A DNA stretch of 24,589 nucleotides from Salinisphaera sp035690525 (GTDB lineage Bacteria > Pseudomonadota > Gammaproteobacteria > Nevskiales > Salinisphaeraceae): NCBI RefSeq assembly GCF_035690525.1, contig NZ_DASSKM010000180.1, positions 1-24,589 of the forward strand. The letters run 5' to 3'. The first letter of the stretch is position 1; every line of letters begins with the position of its first letter. Under the pieces are notes generated by a model. The model made no database searches and was not told the origin of the DNA. It saw only the letters and a program-made list of their open reading frames with translations. The translations under genes were made by a program, and so were the position numbers. This document shows positions 20,901 through 24,589 of this stretch, in pieces.

Positions 20901-23900
20901 TGTCTCGTTTTTTTATCGATCGCCCGATCTTCGCGACCGTGCTGGCGATCGTCGTCAGCCTGGCCGGCACCCTGGCGATTTTCACTCTGCCGCTGGAACA
21001 ATATCCGGACATTGCGCCGCCCACCATCTCGATCGCCGCCACCTATCGCGGCGCCAGCGCCGAAACCACCCAGAATTCGGTGACCCAGGTTATCGAGCAG
21101 GCGATGACCGGGATCGACAATCTGCTCTATATCAAATCCAGTTCGGATTCATCGGGCGAATCGCGGGTGCGGCTGACGTTTACCCCCGGCACCAATCCGG
21201 ACATCGCCCAGGTCCAGGTCCAGAACGAACTGCAGTCGGCGATCTCCCGCCTGCCGGCCTCGGTGCAGCGCCAGGGCGTGAACACCTATCAATCCGGCGG
21301 CAACTATTTTCTGGTGCTCGCCTTGTATTCGACCGACGGCTCGATGGACGAGGCCGATATCGGCGACTATATCGACAGCACCCTGGTCGATCCGCTGGCG
21401 CGCGTCTCCGGCATCAGCCAGGCGCGTAATTTCGGCGCCGAATACGCGCTGCGCATCTGGCTGAATCCGCGCAAGCTCGACCAGTACCACCTGATGCCCT
21501 CGGATATCCGCGCCGCGCTCGAAGCGCAGAACGCGAATGTCTCGGCCGGCGAATTGGGCGGACTGCCGCAAGCGCCCGGCCAGCAACTCAACGCCACCAT
21601 CAAGGCGCGCAGCCTGCTGACATCGGTCGACGCGTTCAAGCGCATCATCGTCAAATCCAATCCCGACGGCTCGGTGGTGCATCTGTCCGATGTGGCTCGC
21701 GTGGTGATCGGCTCCGACGAATACACCGAGATCGCCCGTTTCAACGGCCGCCGCGCCGCCGGCTTGGGGCTGGAATTGGCGGCCGGGGCCAATGCGGTGG
21801 CCACCGCCGAGAAGGTTGAGCAGCGCCTGCACCAACTGTCGCGGTTCTTCCCACCGGGGCTCGAGGCCCGGGTGGCCTTCGACACCACGCCGTTTGTACG
21901 CGCCTCGATCGAGGAAGTGGTCAAGACCCTGCTCGAAGCGATCGTGCTGGTGGTGGTGATCATGTTCATCTTCCTGCAGAGCTGGCGCGCCACGCTGATT
22001 CCGGCGCTGGCGGTGCCGGTGGTGATCCTGGGCACCTTCGGCGTGCTCGCGGCGTTCGGCTATTCGATCAATACGCTGACCATGTTCGCGCTGGTGCTCT
22101 CGATCGGGCTGCTGGTCGATGACGCCATCGTCGTGGTCGAGAACGTCGAACGCGTGATGGCCGAACGACGATTATCGCCACGCGAGGCCACGATCGTCTC
22201 GATGGGCGAGATTCAGGGCGCGCTGGTCGGCATCGCGCTGGTGCTGTCCGCGGTATTCGTGCCGGTGGCCTTCTTTCCCGGCTCGACCGGCGTCATCTAC
22301 CGGCAGTTCGCGGTGACCATCGCCGCGGCGATGGTGTTGTCGATCGGGGTGGCGCTGATTCTTACGCCGGCTTTGTGCGCGAGCCTGCTCAAGCCGCTCG
22401 ACACACGCCGCGAATCGGGCCGGCTGTTTAACGCCTTCAACCGCGGCGTAAGCAAAGCGGCGCGAGCATCCCAGCATGTGGCGCGGCGCATGATCCACGC
22501 CCGCGCGCTGGTGATGTTGGCGTTCGCGGCCATCGTGCTGGCGGTGGCCTGGCTGTTCAGCCATCTGCCGCAGGCTTTTCTGCCGACCGAGGACCAGGGC
22601 GTGCTGATGGTCTCGATCCAACTGCCGCCGGGCGCGACCGCGCAGCGCACGGTCAACGTGATCGAGCAGGTCGACCGCTATTTCATGAATCAGCCCAACG
22701 TCGACTCGATCTTCGCGATCGGCGCCAGCGGCGGCCAGAACGGCGGCCGCGCTTTTATACACCTGGTCGATTGGAGTCGGCGCAGCGGGCCCAACCCCTC
22801 CGCCGAGGCGATCGCCGCCCGGGCCACGGCCGCACTGTCGAAGATTCGCGCGGCGCGCGTCTATGTGCTGTTGCCGCCGGCGCTACGCAATGTCGGCGAT
22901 TCCTCCGGCTTCGAGCTGCAACTGCAGGATATCGGCGGGCTGGGCCGCGATGCGCTGATCGCCGCGCGCGAGAAGCTCCTGCGGCTGGCGCGCGCCGACG
23001 ACATGCTGACCCAGGTCCGCGCCGACACCACCAACCCGAACGCCCAGTTCGTGATCGACATCAACGACGCTAAGGCGCGCGCGCTCGGACTGTCGATCGA
23101 CGATATCAACAGCACGCTGTCGGCCGCCTTCGGCGGCGCCTATGTCGACGACTTCATCTATCAGGGGCGGATCAAGCGCGTGTATATGGAGGGCGATACG
23201 CCCTACCGTATGGAACCGTCGGATGTGGACGAGTGGTATGTGCGCAACAGCTCGGGCGACATGGTGCCCTTCTCGGCGTTTTCCACCACCCATTGGAGCA
23301 CCGGCCTGCCGGAACTGGAACGCTACAACGGCGTGGCCGCCTATCAGATTTCCGGCCAGCCCGCGCCGGGCGTGAGCTCCTCCCAAGCGATGGCCGAAAT
23401 CGCTCGATTGATCGGCCAGTTGCCGCCGGGGATCGGCTTCGAGTGGTCCGGCATCTCGTTTCAGCAACAACAGGCCGGCAATCAGGCGCCGTTGCTGTAC
23501 GCGGTCTCGATCGGCTTTGTTTTTCTATGCCTGGCGGCGCTCTATGAAAGCTGGTCGATCCCGATCGCGGTGATGCTGATCGTGCCGCTCGGCGTGTTCG
23601 GGGCGCTACTGGCCATTCTGCTGCGCGGCATGCCGATCGACGTGTATTTCCAGGTCGGCCTGTTGACCACCGTGGGCCTGTCGGCCAAGAACGCGATCCT
23701 GATCGTGGAATACGCGCATCAGTTGGAACGATCGGGCGAAACGCTGGTGGACGCCGCCCTGCACGCGGTGCGTCTGCGGCTGCGGCCGATCCTGATGACC
23801 TCGCTGGCCTTTGGCATGGGCGTGTTTCCGTTGGTGATCGCCAGCGGGGCGGGTGCGGCCGCGCGCCGCTCGGTGGGCACCGGCGTGTTCGGCGGCGTGA

Positions 23901-24001
23901 TCGCGGCCACCGTGCTGGCGATCCTGTTCGTGCCGGTGTTCTTCGTGCTTTCGCGCGCCGGCTGGCGGCGGCTCACGGCCGAAGGGCGGATCGCGCGATG
24001 A
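20900..24001 (+). CDS. RND multidrug efflux transporter (AcrB/MexB, HAE1 family)
   Basis: A 1033-aa inner-membrane proton/drug antiporter (AcrB has 1049). Two homologous halves each carry six transmembrane helices and a large periplasmic loop. The proton-relay aspartates are at Asp407 and Asp408 (GLLVDDAIVVVENVE), the same numbers as AcrB, and the partner Lys930 lies in LSAKNAILIVEYA. SRFFIDRPIFATVLAI opens the protein, as in the family. It starts with GTG (20900-20902) sharing a base with the adaptor TAG, and its TGA overlaps the outer-membrane gene ATG by four bases. The substrate range cannot be read from sequence. Confidence 0.96.
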   Translation: MSRFFIDRPIFATVLAIVVSLAGTLAIFTLPLEQYPDIAPPTISIAATYRGASAETTQNSVTQVIEQAMTGIDNLLYIKSSSDSSGESRVRLTFTPGTNPDIAQVQVQNELQSAISRLPASVQRQGVNTYQSGGNYFLVLALYSTDGSMDEADIGDYIDSTLVDPLARVSGISQARNFGAEYALRIWLNPRKLDQYHLMPSDIRAALEAQNANVSAGELGGLPQAPGQQLNATIKARSLLTSVDAFKRIIVKSNPDGSVVHLSDVARVVIGSDEYTEIARFNGRRAAGLGLELAAGANAVATAEKVEQRLHQLSRFFPPGLEARVAFDTTPFVRASIEEVVKTLLEAIVLVVVIMFIFLQSWRATLIPALAVPVVILGTFGVLAAFGYSINTLTMFALVLSIGLLVDDAIVVVENVERVMAERRLSPREATIVSMGEIQGALVGIALVLSAVFVPVAFFPGSTGVIYRQFAVTIAAAMVLSIGVALILTPALCASLLKPLDTRRESGRLFNAFNRGVSKAARASQHVARRMIHARALVMLAFAAIVLAVAWLFSHLPQAFLPTEDQGVLMVSIQLPPGATAQRTVNVIEQVDRYFMNQPNVDSIFAIGASGGQNGGRAFIHLVDWSRRSGPNPSAEAIAARATAALSKIRAARVYVLLPPALRNVGDSSGFELQLQDIGGLGRDALIAAREKLLRLARADDMLTQVRADTTNPNAQFVIDINDAKARALGLSIDDINSTLSAAFGGAYVDDFIYQGRIKRVYMEGDTPYRMEPSDVDEWYVRNSSGDMVPFSAFSTTHWSTGLPELERYNGVAAYQISGQPAPGVSSSQAMAEIARLIGQLPPGIGFEWSGISFQQQQAGNQAPLLYAVSIGFVFLCLAALYESWSIPIAVMLIVPLGVFGALLAILLRGMPIDVYFQVGLLTTVGLSAKNAILIVEYAHQLERSGETLVDAALHAVRLRLRPILMTSLAFGMGVFPLVIASGAGAAARRSVGTGVFGGVIAATVLAILFVPVFFVLSRAGWRRLTAEGRIAR

Positions 24002-24589
24002 GTCGGCGCTTACTGTTCGCAGTCGTGGCCGTGGCCGGGTCGTCCGGCTTGGCTGGCTGTGTGAACCTGGCGCCGGACTACCGGCGCCCGGCGCCGGTGA
24101 CGCCGACGATCTGGCCGAGCGTGGGCGACAACCCGGCGCCCGAGCCGATCGCCGCACCGGATGTATCCGCGCTGGGCTGGCGTGATTTTTTCATCAACGA
24201 GCGGCTGCGGCATACAGTAGCCAAGGCGCTGGCCAACAACCGCAACCTGCGAATCGCCGCCCTCCACATCAAAGCCGCGCGAGCCCGCTACCACGACGCC
24301 GGATCGGCACTGTTCCCGAACGTGGATGCCTCGACCAGCGCCACCTTTTCCAGGTCCGGACGCTCGGCCGGCGGCAACGACACGGCGAGCGGCAATATCG
24401 TGACCGGCAGTTCGGTATCCAAAAGCCTGTCGACGGAGCTCGGCTTTGCCAGCTACGAGATCGATTTCTTCGGCCGCCTGCGCAACCAGAAGCAGGCGGC
24501 CCTGGATGCGTTGCTGTCGTCGGCCGCGGCCCGGCGCTCGACCCAAATCAGCCTGATCGGCCAGGTCGCCAGCGATTGGCTGATACTCG
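23998..24589 (+). CDS. RND efflux outer-membrane lipoprotein (OprM/NodT family), 5' part
   Basis: The first 197 codons of an outer-membrane factor; the gene continues past the right edge. The signal peptide ends in the lipobox GLAGC with lipidated Cys21. Family hallmarks follow: NLAPDYRRPAPVTPTIWP, then LGWRDFFINERLRHTVAKAL, NNRNLRIAAL, and SYEIDFFGRLRNQ. It trimerises into the channel that docks on the adaptor and pump encoded just upstream. Its ATG lies inside the pump's stop (ATGA), so the three proteins are translationally coupled. The Ser/Gly-rich stretch at about 113-140 corresponds to part of the first beta-strand and loop region. Confidence 0.93.
   Translation, partial: MSRRLLFAVVAVAGSSGLAGCVNLAPDYRRPAPVTPTIWPSVGDNPAPEPIAAPDVSALGWRDFFINERLRHTVAKALANNRNLRIAALHIKAARARYHDAGSALFPNVDASTSATFSRSGRSAGGNDTASGNIVTGSSVSKSLSTELGFASYEIDFFGRLRNQKQAALDALLSSAAARRSTQISLIGQVASDWLIL

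Overview
The window reads as a chromosomal segment of a high-GC, probably halophilic gammaproteobacterium. The gene neighbourhoods (anmK/erpA/argC/hemJ, rppH next to a HAD phosphatase, yibN-secB-gpsA, envC-ctpA, ubiE-ubiJ-ubiB, a MexAB-OprM-like operon) are typical of Pseudomonas-like and Salinisphaera-like lineages. An acidic linker in CtpA and generally acidic proteins fit a salt-adapted member. The genus is my inference; no rRNA or tRNA is present to fix it. I see no transposase, integrase, CRISPR array or phage gene, and most of the window is dense housekeeping coding sequence.

Layout: 1-195 is the 3' end of anmK (+). 196-552 has no intact gene but holds a tandem array in which the last 22 codons plus stop of erpA are repeated twice downstream of the real gene. 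erpA and argC (-) follow, then divergent hemJ (+), a bidirectional terminator, and bfr and bfd (-), with bfd carrying a strong promoter and a Fur-box-like site. rppH (-) is divergent from a HAD-IB phosphatase (+). Next on the minus strand are a HisN-like phosphatase, ampD, a DUF4105 outer-envelope protein and a small secreted or membrane protein. A short plus-strand pair (DUF2007 zinc-ribbon protein, trmL) converges on a minus-strand block: a HAD-IB phosphatase, a CDP-alcohol phosphatidyltransferase, gpsA, secB and a YibN-like rhodanese. envC and ctpA (+) lead away from that block and converge on ubiE-ubiJ-ubiB (-). The window ends with a tripartite RND efflux operon (+), whose outer-membrane gene runs off the right edge.

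Functional themes: Fe-S and iron handling (ErpA, Bfr, Bfd, plus HemJ for heme); envelope and peptidoglycan work (AnmK, AmpD, EnvC, CtpA, DUF4105); glycerophospholipid synthesis (GpsA, a CDP-alcohol phosphatidyltransferase and a HAD phosphatase could together turn DHAP into a head-group phospholipid); protein export (SecB, YibN-like); ubiquinone synthesis (UbiE, UbiJ, UbiB); and drug export.

The most unusual item is the erpA 3'-end array. Three copies encode an identical 22-residue tail, yet the gene-distal copy differs from the real gene only at synonymous positions and in its stop codon. That looks like a footprint of repeated gene-end replacement (site-specific integration or recombination) rather than simple slippage. 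No complete novel defence or mobile system is visible.
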